A DNA stretch of 64,000 nucleotides from Bacteroidota bacterium (lineage in GTDB: Bacteria; Bacteroidota; Bacteroidia; Flavobacteriales; Weeksellaceae): contig JAEZYN010000004.1 in the NCBI GenBank assembly GCA_023419095.1, positions 1 to 64,000 on the forward strand. Direction: 5' to 3'. Positions 27,093-36,127 of this stretch are shown here, piece after piece. Under the pieces are notes generated by a model. The model ran no database searches and was not told the origin of the DNA. It was given only the letters and a program-made list of their open reading frames with translations. The position numbers were made by a program, and so were the translations under genes. Numbering within the stretch: position 1 is the stretch's first letter; every line of letters begins with the position of its first letter.

Positions 27093-27443
27093 ATGCAAAA
27101 ATCTAATAAGTCTATCGCAGGTTACCACATTTTAATGATTTTATCGTCTGTTGACGGCGAATTCGCGCCTGAAGAAGGATTGAAATTCCAAGAATTTTTA
27201 GCCGACGAGTTTCCATTCAAAATCGATCTTGACGATGAACTGGATATCATCGCGACACTTCACCCAGACAAATGGCAGGAACATTTCGAGTTTCATGCAC
27301 AATGTTTCTACGATGATTCCACTGAAGAAGAAAGAAAATCTTTTGCTGAGTTCGCGAAATCGCTTATCAAAGCGGACGAAGATGTAACCGAAAAAGAGCA
27401 CGATTACTATCTTCAGCTGAAAAAGATCTGGAAACTGGAATAA
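27093..27443 (+). CDS. TerB-like protein
   Basis: This 116-residue acidic helical protein resembles the TerB/co-chaperone-like fold: S-S-V-D-G-E-F-A-P-E-E near residue 20 and I-K-A-D-E-D-V-T-E-K-E near residue 95 are its Asp-rich helix-loop repeats. The start at the ATG 27093 is preferred to an upstream in-frame codon, which would add 14 unlike residues. TerB domains are linked to metal or phage stress in other bacteria, but here it lies among housekeeping genes. Confidence 0.65.
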   Translation: MQKSNKSIAGYHILMILSSVDGEFAPEEGLKFQEFLADEFPFKIDLDDELDIIATLHPDKWQEHFEFHAQCFYDDSTEEERKSFAEFAKSLIKADEDVTEKEHDYYLQLKKIWKLE

Positions 27444-27470
27444 AGCCACAAAAAACGAAAAACCAATACC

Positions 27471-29597
27471 ATGAAAAAAACAATCGCCGCTTCCCTTCTT
27501 ACATTTACCTGTCTGATGAATGCACAAAACTGGCCAGATACCAAAGCGCCAATTGCCGAAAAGCAAGACCATGTGCGCGATATCCATGGCGAAAAAGTCG
27601 CGGATCCTTATTACTGGATGATCGATTACTTTAAAAAAGGCAAAGATTCCAGCAAAGTCGTCGATTATTTAAGTGCCGAAAACGCCTACGTTGAGACCAT
27701 GATGGCGGACACGAAGCCTTTGCAGACGCAGCTTTTCAACGAAATGAAAGCGCGGATCAAGGAAAAAGACGAAAGCGTCCCGGTCTTCAAAAACGGCTAT
27801 TATTACTATTCCCGAACGGAAACCGGAAAGCAGTATTTTAAATTCTGCCGCAAAAAAGGCAGCCTTTCCGCGCCTGAAGAAATCCTCCTTGATGTAGACC
27901 AAATGGCGGAAGGAAAACCGTATTTCGCGGCTTCAAACTTTAATGTTTCGCCGGATAATACGATGATGACATTCGGTGTGGACGATGTTTCGCGCCGACA
28001 GTACAGAATTTTCCTTAAAGATTTGCGTAGCGGCAAAATCACTGATTTAGGAATAAAAAACACCGAGGGTGATGCCATTTGGGCAGCTGACAACAAGACG
28101 CTTTTTTACACGGCGAAAAACGATGTCACGCTGCTTTCCGAAAAGATCAAACGTCACACTTTGGGCACAGATCCGGCTAAAGACGCGGTGGTGTACGAAG
28201 AAAAAGACAAAAGTAACTATCTCGGCATAGCGAAATCGAAGAATGAAAAATATATTTTCATTTACTCAGCTGCTACGACAAGCAGCGAAGTTCGCTACCT
28301 GCCAACCGATCAGCCGAATGCCGCGTTCACGGTATTTCAGCCCAGGATGAAAGATGTTCTGTATGAAGTAATTCCTCTTGAGGACAAGTTTTTAATCTTA
28401 ACTAACAAAGACGCACTGAATTTCAAAGTGATGGAAACATCTCTGAATAAAACCGGTTTGGAGAACTGGAAAGAGGTTGTTCCGCACAGGCCTGTCGTTT
28501 TGATTTCCGGAATTGATGAATTTAAAAATTTTCTTGTCTTTAATGAAAGGCAGAACGGTTTGTCCCAGCTTGTAATTCAGGATAGAAAAACCCAGAAACA
28601 GGAATTTTTAAAATTTGACGAACCCACCTATGTTGTGCGTACGATGGACAATCCGGAGTACAATACCGATAATTTCAGGTTCATTTACGCGTCAATGATT
28701 ACACCGACTTCGCAGTACGAGCAAAACCTGCGTACAGGCGCCAGAACATTGCTGAAGCAGCAGGAGGTTGTGGGCGGTTATGACAAATCACAGTACGTTA
28801 CTGAAAGACTTTTTGCGACAGCTAAAGACGGAACCAAAATCCCACTTTCAGTAGTTTACAAAAAAGGATTTGAAAAGAACGGGCAGAAACCGGTGCTGCT
28901 TTATGGTTACGGATCGTACGGAAATTCGATGGAAGCTACGTTCAGTTCTACCCGTCTCAGTCTGCTAAACCGCGGTTTTGCTTACGTGACGGCTCACATC
29001 CGTGGCGGCCAGGAGATGGGAAGACAGTGGTATGAGGACGGTAAAATGATGAAAAAGATCAACACTTTTACGGATTTCATCGATGCAGGGGAATATCTGG
29101 TGAAAGAAAAGTACACCTCACCGCAGCATCTGTATGCGCAGGGCGGTTCCGCGGGCGGTCTTCTGGTAGGCGCGGTGATGAACATGAAGCCCGAACTTTT
29201 TAACGGTATTATTGCGCAGGTTCCGTTCGTGGACGTGGTGAATACCATGTTGGATGAAAGTATCCCGCTTACGACAAATGAATATGACGAATGGGGAAAC
29301 CCCAACGATCCGGCAGCTTACCGTTACATTAGGTCGTATTCTCCATATGAAAATGTTTCGAAAAAGAACTACCCGAACCTTTTGATAACAACGGGTTTAC
29401 ATGATTCTCAGGTTCAATATTTCGAGCCTGCAAAATGGGCAGCGAAACTTCGCGATTTGAAAACAGGTAAAAATGTAATACTGCTGAAAACCGATATGGC
29501 ATTTGGGCACGGTGGCGCGTCAGGAAGATTTGATTATCTGAAAGATGTGGCGCTGATATACGCGTTTTTATTAAAACTGGAAGGCATTAAAAATTAA
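27471..29597 (+). CDS. Prolyl oligopeptidase (S9A)
   Basis: This 708-residue secreted serine peptidase has a signal peptide ending M-N-A-Q, a seven-bladed propeller to about residue 420, and then the hydrolase domain. The triad is clear: Ser in G-G-S-A-G-G near 559, Asp in G-L-H-D-S-Q-V near 645, and His in F-G-H-G-G near 680. It cleaves short peptides, usually after proline or basic residues, in the periplasm. With the DPP IV and POT genes upstream it adds to a peptide-scavenging lifestyle. Confidence 0.92.
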   Translation: MKKTIAASLLTFTCLMNAQNWPDTKAPIAEKQDHVRDIHGEKVADPYYWMIDYFKKGKDSSKVVDYLSAENAYVETMMADTKPLQTQLFNEMKARIKEKDESVPVFKNGYYYYSRTETGKQYFKFCRKKGSLSAPEEILLDVDQMAEGKPYFAASNFNVSPDNTMMTFGVDDVSRRQYRIFLKDLRSGKITDLGIKNTEGDAIWAADNKTLFYTAKNDVTLLSEKIKRHTLGTDPAKDAVVYEEKDKSNYLGIAKSKNEKYIFIYSAATTSSEVRYLPTDQPNAAFTVFQPRMKDVLYEVIPLEDKFLILTNKDALNFKVMETSLNKTGLENWKEVVPHRPVVLISGIDEFKNFLVFNERQNGLSQLVIQDRKTQKQEFLKFDEPTYVVRTMDNPEYNTDNFRFIYASMITPTSQYEQNLRTGARTLLKQQEVVGGYDKSQYVTERLFATAKDGTKIPLSVVYKKGFEKNGQKPVLLYGYGSYGNSMEATFSSTRLSLLNRGFAYVTAHIRGGQEMGRQWYEDGKMMKKINTFTDFIDAGEYLVKEKYTSPQHLYAQGGSAGGLLVGAVMNMKPELFNGIIAQVPFVDVVNTMLDESIPLTTNEYDEWGNPNDPAAYRYIRSYSPYENVSKKNYPNLLITTGLHDSQVQYFEPAKWAAKLRDLKTGKNVILLKTDMAFGHGGASGRFDYLKDVALIYAFLLKLEGIKN

Positions 29598-29629
29598 AAT
29601 TTAAATATTCAAAAAAAATAATTATCGCT

Positions 29630-30391
29630 ATGAGAAAGAATATCGTTGCCGGCAACTGGAAGATGAACAAGAATGTGATCGAAGCGCAACAACTGATGTT
29701 TCAGCTACTTGAGTACAGGAAAAACAACAACACAAACTGTGACGTCTGGATCGCGCCGCCATCGCTCTATCTGATGATGGCAAAAGATCTTTATGAACAG
29801 GACGAAATCGGGGTTTTCGCGCAGGATATGAGCGAACATGAAAGTGGTGCCTACACGGGCGAGATTTCGGCTGACATGTTAGATTCGATCGAGGCTACGG
29901 GCGTAATCGTCGGACATTCGGAAAGGCGGCAGTATCATGGCGAAACCGATTCTCACTGCAACACAAAGGTTAAACTGGCTTTAGACAAAGGTTTGATCCC
30001 AATCTACTGTAATGGCGAAACTTTGGAACAGCGAAAATCCGGACAGCATCTGGAAGTCGTTAAAAATCAGACTGAAACTGCTTTATTTACGCTTTCTGCG
30101 GAAGAAATTAAAAAAGTAGTCATCGCGTACGAACCAGTTTGGGCCATCGGAACAGGCGAAACGGCAAGTCCGGAACAGGCGCAGGAAATTCACGCACACA
30201 TCCGGTCTTTGATTGCAAACAAATACGGTTGGGATGTGGCTAACGAGATTTCGATTTTATATGGCGGTTCCGTAAAACCCGATAACGCCAAAGAAATCTT
30301 TTCACAACCGGATATTGACGGTGGATTGATCGGTGGCGCAGCCCTGAAAATAGATGATTTTGCAAAAATTATCGAAGGTTTCAATACATAG
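29630..30391 (+). CDS. tpiA: Triosephosphate isomerase
   Basis: This 253-residue TIM barrel has the usual family length. Catalytic Lys is in G-N-W-K-M-N near residue 12, His in V-G-H-S-E-R-R near residue 98, and Glu in A-Y-E-P-V-W-A-I-G-T-G near residue 167. It interconverts dihydroxyacetone phosphate and glyceraldehyde 3-phosphate in glycolysis. It starts 32 bp after the prolyl oligopeptidase and converges with clpP across a strong hairpin. Confidence 0.97.
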   Translation: MRKNIVAGNWKMNKNVIEAQQLMFQLLEYRKNNNTNCDVWIAPPSLYLMMAKDLYEQDEIGVFAQDMSEHESGAYTGEISADMLDSIEATGVIVGHSERRQYHGETDSHCNTKVKLALDKGLIPIYCNGETLEQRKSGQHLEVVKNQTETALFTLSAEEIKKVVIAYEPVWAIGTGETASPEQAQEIHAHIRSLIANKYGWDVANEISILYGGSVKPDNAKEIFSQPDIDGGLIGGAALKIDDFAKIIEGFNT

Positions 30392-30414
30392 GAACATTAA
30401 AAGTTCATTTAAGT

Positions 30415-30447
30415 AAAAAGAGAACCCACCCTGTGAGTTCTCTTTTT
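30415..30447. terminator. Bidirectional terminator between tpiA and clpP
   Basis: AAAAAGAGAAC and GTTCTCTTTTT pair almost perfectly around a short GC-rich apex, with A-runs and T-runs on both sides. Confidence 0.85.
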
Positions 30448-30463
30448 TAGTTTTAAAATATTC

Positions 30464-31147
30464 TTATTTATCAGTTTTTCTTTCCAAAACTTCATCTACC
30501 ATCCCGAAATCTTTCGCTTCGGTGGAAGTCATCCAGTAATCTCTGTCAGATGCTTTTTCAACCCATTCATAGGTCTGACCGGAATGAATCGAAATAATGT
30601 CGTACAGTTCTTTTTTAAGTTTGAGCATCTCACGCAGATTGATTTCCATATCTGAAGCTACGCCTTGAGCGCCACCAGAAGGCTGATGAATCATCACACG
30701 CGAATGTTTCAGCGCAGAACGCTTTCCTTTTTCACCTGCAACCAAAAGAACGGCACCCATAGATGCGGCCATTCCCGTACAAATCGTGGAAACATCAGGC
30801 TTAATGATTTGCATTGTATCGTAAATTCCCAGACCGGCGTAAACGCTTCCACCAGGCGAGTTGATGTAAATCTGAATGTCTTTTGACGCGTCCGAACTTT
30901 CGAGGAACAGCAGCTGAGCCGTCACGATGTTCGCTACCTGATCGTCAATCCCAGTTCCGAGAAAGATAATTCTGTCCATCATCAGTCGCGAAAAAACGTC
31001 CATTTGCGCAACGTTCAGACGGCGTTCCTCCATGATGTAAGGCGTGAGATTGGTCGGTCCATACATTCCCATATATTGGTCGGTCGCAAGACCGCTGTTA
31101 CCTAAATGCTTCACAGAGAAATCCCTGAAATCTTTTTTTATATCCAT
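30464..31147 (-). CDS. clpP: ATP-dependent Clp protease proteolytic subunit
   Basis: This 227-residue cytoplasmic serine protease subunit has Ser in C-T-G-M-A-A-S-M-G near residue 128 and His in M-I-H-Q-P-S-G-G near residue 153. The N-terminal extension of about 30 residues is typical of Bacteroidota ClpP. It forms the tetradecameric chamber that degrades proteins delivered by ClpX or ClpC. The dnaG gene on the same strand lies 75 bp upstream on the transcript's 5' side but reads as a separate unit of unrelated function. Confidence 0.96.
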   Translation of the reverse strand: MDIKKDFRDFSVKHLGNSGLATDQYMGMYGPTNLTPYIMEERRLNVAQMDVFSRLMMDRIIFLGTGIDDQVANIVTAQLLFLESSDASKDIQIYINSPGGSVYAGLGIYDTMQIIKPDVSTICTGMAASMGAVLLVAGEKGKRSALKHSRVMIHQPSGGAQGVASDMEINLREMLKLKKELYDIISIHSGQTYEWVEKASDRDYWMTSTEAKDFGMVDEVLERKTDK

Positions 31148-31222
31148 TTTAATATTTTTTGCTTAATTTTTAATTCAACAGATTACGCAAACGGCATTCC
31201 AAAACAAAACACCGACAAACTG

Positions 31223-33145
31223 TCATAAAATTCTGAAGAGTTTTTCATCAATGTCTTTGCGTAAAGCATTAAGAGTAATGATTTTCTTATAAGTTTCCAT
31301 GTTGTCATCTTCGGCAGAAAGCGTCTTTTTCAAATCGTTGATAATCTTGAGAATATATTCCCTTTTGTGGCGGAAAATGACATCCTGTACGATTTTCGGC
31401 ACTACTTCTTCTTCAGAGCTGAAGAAAATTTGATATTTGCCCCAATCACTTGTTTCGTACGGCTCTACCAATGCGTCTGCCACTTTACCTGAAACATTCT
31501 CGTCCAGCAAGGTCATGAAAAAATTGCCTGCGCGAAGCTCATTTTCAGCGATGCCCTGCTTTATCTCATCAATGATTCTACGGTTACTTTCCGACTGTAT
31601 TTCGCAATTATCTTCCTCCAGATGCCCGATTATTTCTTCAATAACCGTAATCTGATATTCATTTTGATCCTCATCTTTACGCCGCAAAACCATATCGCCA
31701 TATTTCAGCATTAATTCGACCAGTTTTTCCTCTAATACAAATAGCGGATTTACAGTCACCTCAGGTTCCGGAACTTTTTCAAGTTTCGGTCCGGCCTGCA
31801 TTTCCTGCCTTTGCTGTGGCGAAATCTGCTGTTTTTGGATTTGTTTCTGAACATCGAGTTCATTAAAAAGCGATTGCTCAGACAGTCCGAATTTCGTCGC
31901 AACTTCTTTCAGATAAACTTCCTGCTTCAGCGCATTTTGTACAAATGCCACCGACTTTACAATATCACGGATCGCTTCCGCTTTCTTTATCGGATCACTG
32001 GCAGCTTCCTTTAATAAAATTTCAGCCTTAAAATCGATAAAATCCTTAGCTTCAGTTTTAATGAAATCCTCAACGTATTCCTGTGGATGTTTTCGCGCAA
32101 ACGAATCCGGATCATCACCGTCGGGAAAAAGCAGAATGCGGATGTTCATCGCTTCCGAAAGCAGCATGTCAATACTGCGGAAACTGGCCTTTATTCCAGC
32201 TGTATCACCGTCAAAGAGAATAGTCACATTCTCCGTCAGACGTTTAATCAGTTTGATCTGTTCCACCGTCAGCGCGGTTCCCGAACTCGAAACCACATTT
32301 TCAATTCCTGCCTGATGAAGCGCGATCACGTCCATATAACCTTCCACCAAAAGGCAAAGATTGTTCTTGGAAATAGCTTGTTTACTTTGGTTGAGGCCGT
32401 AAAGAACCTGAGATTTATGATAAATTTCGGTTTCCGGCGAGTTCAGATATTTAGCCGTTTTTACGTTATTCCGCAGAATTCTGCCGCCAAAACCCAGCAC
32501 ACGGCCGGAGAAACTGTGAATCGGAAAAATCACACGTTCGCGGAAACGGTCGATGCCGTTTGGCGCGTTTTCCGGAAAAATTGAAAGTCCGGATTTTTCC
32601 AGAATTTCTTTCGAGTACCCTTTTTCAATCGCGAACGCTGTAAATGCATCCTTTTTTTCGGGCGCGTAACCCAACTGAAATTTTGAAATAATGTCGTCGC
32701 GCAGTGTCCGCTCTTTGAAATAAGAATAGCCAATTGCCCTGCCCTCCTCAGTTTCGAGCTGCTCCTGAAAAAAACCGTTAGCAATCTCGTGAATCTTGTA
32801 AAGCAGTTCCTTGTCCGTCTGCGATTGTTTTTCCTCCACAGAAAGCTCACGCCTGTCTTCCTCAATCTCGATTCCGTACTTTTTGGCAGCGTGGCGCAGC
32901 GCTTCAGGATACGTGAAACTCTCGATTTCCATGAGGAAAGAAATGGCAGTTCCGCCTTTTCCGCTCGAAAAATCCTTCCAGATTTGTTTGCTTGGCGACA
33001 CCACGAAACTTGGCGTTTTCTCGTCGTGGAACGGGCTCAGACCTTTAAAATTGGAGCCTGCGCGTTTCAGCTGTACGTATTCGCCGATGATTTCCTCCAC
33101 GCGGATCGTAGAAAATATTTTGTCGATTGTGGCTTTCGAAATCAT
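31223..33145 (-). CDS. dnaG: DNA primase without zinc-finger cysteines
   Basis: This 640-residue replicative primase has an N-terminal CHC2-like domain, a Toprim domain (V-E-G-Y-M-D near residue 268, D-G-D-T-A-G near 310) and a C-terminal helicase-binding region. The CHC2 motif region reads G-L-S-P-F-H-D-E-K-T-P-S-F and then W-K-D-F-S-S-G-K-G-G, so Cys is replaced at all zinc positions. The fold is retained but zinc binding is not expected. I recall the same substitution in other flavobacterial primases. It makes RNA primers at the replication fork. Confidence 0.93.
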   Translation of the reverse strand: MISKATIDKIFSTIRVEEIIGEYVQLKRAGSNFKGLSPFHDEKTPSFVVSPSKQIWKDFSSGKGGTAISFLMEIESFTYPEALRHAAKKYGIEIEEDRRELSVEEKQSQTDKELLYKIHEIANGFFQEQLETEEGRAIGYSYFKERTLRDDIISKFQLGYAPEKKDAFTAFAIEKGYSKEILEKSGLSIFPENAPNGIDRFRERVIFPIHSFSGRVLGFGGRILRNNVKTAKYLNSPETEIYHKSQVLYGLNQSKQAISKNNLCLLVEGYMDVIALHQAGIENVVSSSGTALTVEQIKLIKRLTENVTILFDGDTAGIKASFRSIDMLLSEAMNIRILLFPDGDDPDSFARKHPQEYVEDFIKTEAKDFIDFKAEILLKEAASDPIKKAEAIRDIVKSVAFVQNALKQEVYLKEVATKFGLSEQSLFNELDVQKQIQKQQISPQQRQEMQAGPKLEKVPEPEVTVNPLFVLEEKLVELMLKYGDMVLRRKDEDQNEYQITVIEEIIGHLEEDNCEIQSESNRRIIDEIKQGIAENELRAGNFFMTLLDENVSGKVADALVEPYETSDWGKYQIFFSSEEEVVPKIVQDVIFRHKREYILKIINDLKKTLSAEDDNMETYKKIITLNALRKDIDEKLFRIL

Positions 33146-33184
33146 TTGGTAAAAATAGCGATTTTGTTCGCTTTAAAGTACAAT

Positions 33185-33410
33185 TTTTTGGGCGTATCCC
33201 TCGCCAGCGCTTACATTTGGGGCGCATATTTTCCAGCCGCCCGGGTCGGGCTCTCCACTGCAAGTCCTCGCCGCTGTTGCGGCTCCGGGCTTTCCGTTGC
33301 GATCCCTTACGCGAAAGCATTCATGATTTACGATTTTGATGCAGTTTAAGACAGACATGGCTTCGTGACAAAAAGACTTATCGGCGCTCGCTTCGCTCGC
33401 GCCCCAAATT
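33185..33410. repeat. GC-rich non-coding repeat-like element between dnaG and the asparaginase gene
   Basis: The 292-bp gap contains GGGCGTATCCCTCGCC at 33191 onward, GGGTCGGGCTCTCC near 33244, TCCGGGCTTTCCGTTGCGAT and GCGCTCGCTTCGCTCGCGCC near 33395. The blocks are imperfectly duplicated (GGGCTCTCCACTGCAA and GGGCTTTCCGTTGCGA), so the element is internally repetitive. I recall very similar dispersed elements in Flavobacteriia intergenic regions. No convincing open frame is present. Confidence 0.5.
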
Positions 33411-33415
33411 TTCCC

Positions 33416-33423
33416 TAATTTTG
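33416..33423 (+). promoter_or_regulatory. -7 box for the isoaspartyl peptidase gene
   Basis: TAATTTTG matches TAnnTTTG exactly, 14 bp before the start at 33438. Confidence 0.55.
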
Positions 33424-33437
33424 ACGAAAATTCCCGC

Positions 33438-34433
33438 ATGAAAAAATTCGCCGCTGCTCTTCTACTCATTGTTTCTGCATTCACATTCGCACAAACCAAG
33501 TACGTGATGGTAATTCATGGCGGCGCAGGAACCATCACCCGCGAAGCAATGACGCCCGAAAAAGAAGCAGCTTACCGCCAAAAATTAACGGAATCTTTGC
33601 AAGCCGGCTATACCGAAATTCAAAAAGGAAAATCCGCGGTAGAAGCCGTCGCGGCCGCAATTGTAATATTGGAAGACTCGCCGCTTTTCAATGCAGGCAA
33701 AGGATCGGTGTTCACCAGCGAAGGCAAAAACGAGATGGACGCAGCGATAATGTTCGGCAAAGACAAATCTGCCGGCGCAGTAGCCGGCGTGCACACCATT
33801 AAAAACCCGATTAAGGCGGCAATTGCGGTGATGCAAAAATCGGAGCATGTGATGCTGAGCGGTCGCGGCGCTGAATTTTTTGCGCAGACGCAGGGACTCG
33901 ACATCGTTCCTCCCTCTTATTTCTGGACAAAAGACCGCTGGGAAGGTTTGCAGAAAGCCAAACAGAATGAAAATTCAAAAAAAACCTCGTACAACAGTAC
34001 CAAAAACGCGTTTGATATTGACCAGAAATTTGGAACAGTCGGCGCGGTCGCATTAGATAAAAACGGAAATATCGCAGCCGGTACTTCAACCGGTGGAATG
34101 ACGAATAAAAAATGGAACCGGATCGGCGATGCGCCCGTTATCGGCGCCGGAACGTATGCCAATGGCCAGGTCGGAATTTCAGCTACGGGCTGGGGTGAAT
34201 ATTTCATCCGCGCTACCGCTGCCAGAACCGTCGCGGCCAAGATGGAATATCAGAATAGGAACATCCACTCTTCAACACAGGAAACCATCGACGAAATAGG
34301 AAAAATGGGCGGCGACGGCGGACTGATCGCGTTGGATAAAGACGGAAATGTAGCCATGCCTTTCAATACTTCCGGGATGTACCGCGGCACTGTTACAGAA
34401 AGCGGCGAAATAAACGTTGAGATATTTAAATAA
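33438..34433 (+). CDS. Isoaspartyl peptidase/L-asparaginase (Ntn hydrolase)
   Basis: This 331-residue plant-type asparaginase is made as a proenzyme. A signal peptide ends T-F-A-Q. The N-terminal V-I-H-G-G-A-G-T-I segment and the self-cleavage site F-G-T-V-G-A-V-A-L-D near residue 198 (Thr nucleophile) are clear. G-T-S-T-G-G-M-T-N-K follows as the substrate loop. It should be periplasmic and split isoaspartyl dipeptides or asparagine. The next gene, tsaE, starts 1 bp after its stop, so the two are probably translated from one message. Confidence 0.93.
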   Translation: MKKFAAALLLIVSAFTFAQTKYVMVIHGGAGTITREAMTPEKEAAYRQKLTESLQAGYTEIQKGKSAVEAVAAAIVILEDSPLFNAGKGSVFTSEGKNEMDAAIMFGKDKSAGAVAGVHTIKNPIKAAIAVMQKSEHVMLSGRGAEFFAQTQGLDIVPPSYFWTKDRWEGLQKAKQNENSKKTSYNSTKNAFDIDQKFGTVGAVALDKNGNIAAGTSTGGMTNKKWNRIGDAPVIGAGTYANGQVGISATGWGEYFIRATAARTVAAKMEYQNRNIHSSTQETIDEIGKMGGDGGLIALDKDGNVAMPFNTSGMYRGTVTESGEINVEIFK

Positions 34434-34434
34434 A

Positions 34435-34842
34435 ATGAAATTTACGATAGATAAGCTCGAAGACTGGCAGAATGTAGTGGATGAGATTTTGCCACACTTA
34501 AAACATCATGTGCTATTACTAAAAGGTAATCTGGGCGCAGGCAAAACCACTTTTACCAAAATTCTGCTTAAAAATCTGGGAAGTTCCGACGAAGTTTCGT
34601 CTCCTACGTATGCTATTGTAAATGAATACGATACACCGAAGGGTAACGTTTACCATTTTGATCTTTATCGTATGAAAAATATTGCGGAAGTATATGATAT
34701 CGGCATCGAAGAATATCTGGACAGTGCGTACCTGTGTATTATCGAATGGCCTGAAATCTTTGAGGATGAGTTGCAGGAAACGCCGCATCACGAATTAAAG
34801 ATCGAAACACACGGGGGCGAGCGCCGCATTACATTCCGATAA
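34435..34842 (+). CDS. tsaE: tRNA threonylcarbamoyladenosine ATPase TsaE
   Basis: This 135-residue ATPase has Walker A K-G-N-L-G-A-G-K-T-T near residue 32 and the family motif S-S-P-T-Y-A-I-V-N-E-Y near residue 60, then H-F-D-L-Y-R. It works with TsaB and TsaD in making the t6A base of tRNAs. The ATG at 34435 is preferred over an upstream in-frame codon that lies in the preceding gene. It is tightly packed behind the asparaginase gene. Confidence 0.95.
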   Translation: MKFTIDKLEDWQNVVDEILPHLKHHVLLLKGNLGAGKTTFTKILLKNLGSSDEVSSPTYAIVNEYDTPKGNVYHFDLYRMKNIAEVYDIGIEEYLDSAYLCIIEWPEIFEDELQETPHHELKIETHGGERRITFR

Positions 34843-34867
34843 CAATTCTTTTCTACCGAAATCATCG

Positions 34868-34875
34868 TATATTTG
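34868..34875 (+). promoter_or_regulatory. -7 box for alanine dehydrogenase
   Basis: TATATTTG matches TAnnTTTG exactly, 58 bp before the ATG at 34934. Confidence 0.5.
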
Positions 34876-34933
34876 CGGCGTTGCATTCATCCTTAAAATT
34901 AAGTATTAAAGTTGCTGTCGCAACCTTTTAAAT

Positions 34934-36127
34934 ATGAGCAGTACACACGTTTTCACGCCATTTTCGGAGCAGGAACTCATGCCGCACGAAGAAAAACTGG
35001 AAGTTGTAAAAAAAGGTAAACAGTTCGGAATCGGGATTCCGAAAGAGACCTGCCTGAACGAACGCCGGACCTGCATCACGCCCGATGCTGTGCAGGTATT
35101 GGTGCAGAGCGGCCACGAGATCGTGGTGGAAAGCGGTGCTGGCGACGGTTCTTTTTTCACCGATATGCAGTATTCCGAAGCTGGTGCGCGCATTTCGCCG
35201 GATGCGAAGGAAGCTTTTTCACAGGATTTGGTTTTAAAAATAAATCCGCCCACTTCAGAAGAAATCGAATACCTAAAAAACGGCGCATATCTGATTTCCG
35301 CGTTGCAGATTAATCTGCGTGATAAGGATTATTTCAAACAACTTGCTGAGAAAAAAGTCAATGCGATAGCTTTTGAGTTTATCATAGATGAATACAAACA
35401 GCTTTCTCTCGTGAGGTTGATCGGTGAAATTGCAGGAAACATCTCGATTCTTTATGCTGCAGAACTTCTTGCTCTTTCAAACGGACTTATGCTTGGCGGC
35501 ATCACTGGCGTTCGGCCTACGGAAGTGGTCATCATCGGTGCCGGAATCGTAGGTGAATTTGCTACGAAGGCAGCTCTGGGCTTGGGTGCGAGCGTTAAGG
35601 TTTTTGACAATTCACTTTCCAAACTGCGCCGTCTGCATATGATGGTCGACGGGCGCGTACCAACGTCAATTATTGATCCTAAAGAACTCTCGAAAAGTCT
35701 GAAACGCGCCGATGTGGTGATCGGAGCGCTGTCAAAAATCAGTCTGTCACCTATCATCACGGAAGATATGGTCGCACAGATGAAGAAAGGCAGCGTGATC
35801 ATTGATGTGACCATAGATAACGGCAAAGTGATCGAAACTTCGGAGCTTACCGATATGGAAAATCCCTTCATCATCAAACATGGCGTGATTCACTGCGGAC
35901 TGCCAAATCTTACTTCCAAAATGCCGCGTACAACGACAAAAGCTATCTCTAATTTTTTCTTAAGCTATCTGCTGAACTATGATGAAGAGGGCGGTTTCGA
36001 AAATATGCTCGTGCGCACGAACGAAATTAAGCAGTCGCTGTACATGTATAAAGGCCGGCACACAAAAAAACTGATCTGCGACCGTTTCAACCTCAATTAT
36101 CACGATATCAACCTTCTAATCTTCTAA
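34934..36127 (+). CDS. ald: Alanine dehydrogenase
   Basis: This 397-residue enzyme belongs to the alanine dehydrogenase/PNT family. It has the N-terminal G-I-P-K-E-T segment near residue 35 with the R-R-T-C-I-T-P sequence that follows it in this family. The NAD Rossmann motif G-A-G-I-V-G-E-F near residue 198 and a late D-V-T-I-D-N-G are also visible. It interconverts alanine and pyruvate with NAD(H). An extension of about 30 residues at the N-terminus is typical of the flavobacterial form. The next gene starts immediately after the stop. Confidence 0.88.
   Translation: MSSTHVFTPFSEQELMPHEEKLEVVKKGKQFGIGIPKETCLNERRTCITPDAVQVLVQSGHEIVVESGAGDGSFFTDMQYSEAGARISPDAKEAFSQDLVLKINPPTSEEIEYLKNGAYLISALQINLRDKDYFKQLAEKKVNAIAFEFIIDEYKQLSLVRLIGEIAGNISILYAAELLALSNGLMLGGITGVRPTEVVIIGAGIVGEFATKAALGLGASVKVFDNSLSKLRRLHMMVDGRVPTSIIDPKELSKSLKRADVVIGALSKISLSPIITEDMVAQMKKGSVIIDVTIDNGKVIETSELTDMENPFIIKHGVIHCGLPNLTSKMPRTTTKAISNFFLSYLLNYDEEGGFENMLVRTNEIKQSLYMYKGRHTKKLICDRFNLNYHDINLLIF

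Noticed and set aside
27093..27443. Tellurite-resistance island from the TerB-like and TerC genes
   Set aside because: The two genes are 18 kb apart among housekeeping genes and no other ter genes are present.
32087..32584. Plus-strand frame of about 165 codons opposite dnaG
   Set aside because: It is the antisense shadow of conserved primase coding sequence and has no domain or start context.
33146..33437. Overlapping frames in the GC-rich gap before the asparaginase gene
   Set aside because: Several frames run over the dnaG start and the repeats with Arg/Pro-rich, low-complexity translations; they look like chance frames in a repeat element.
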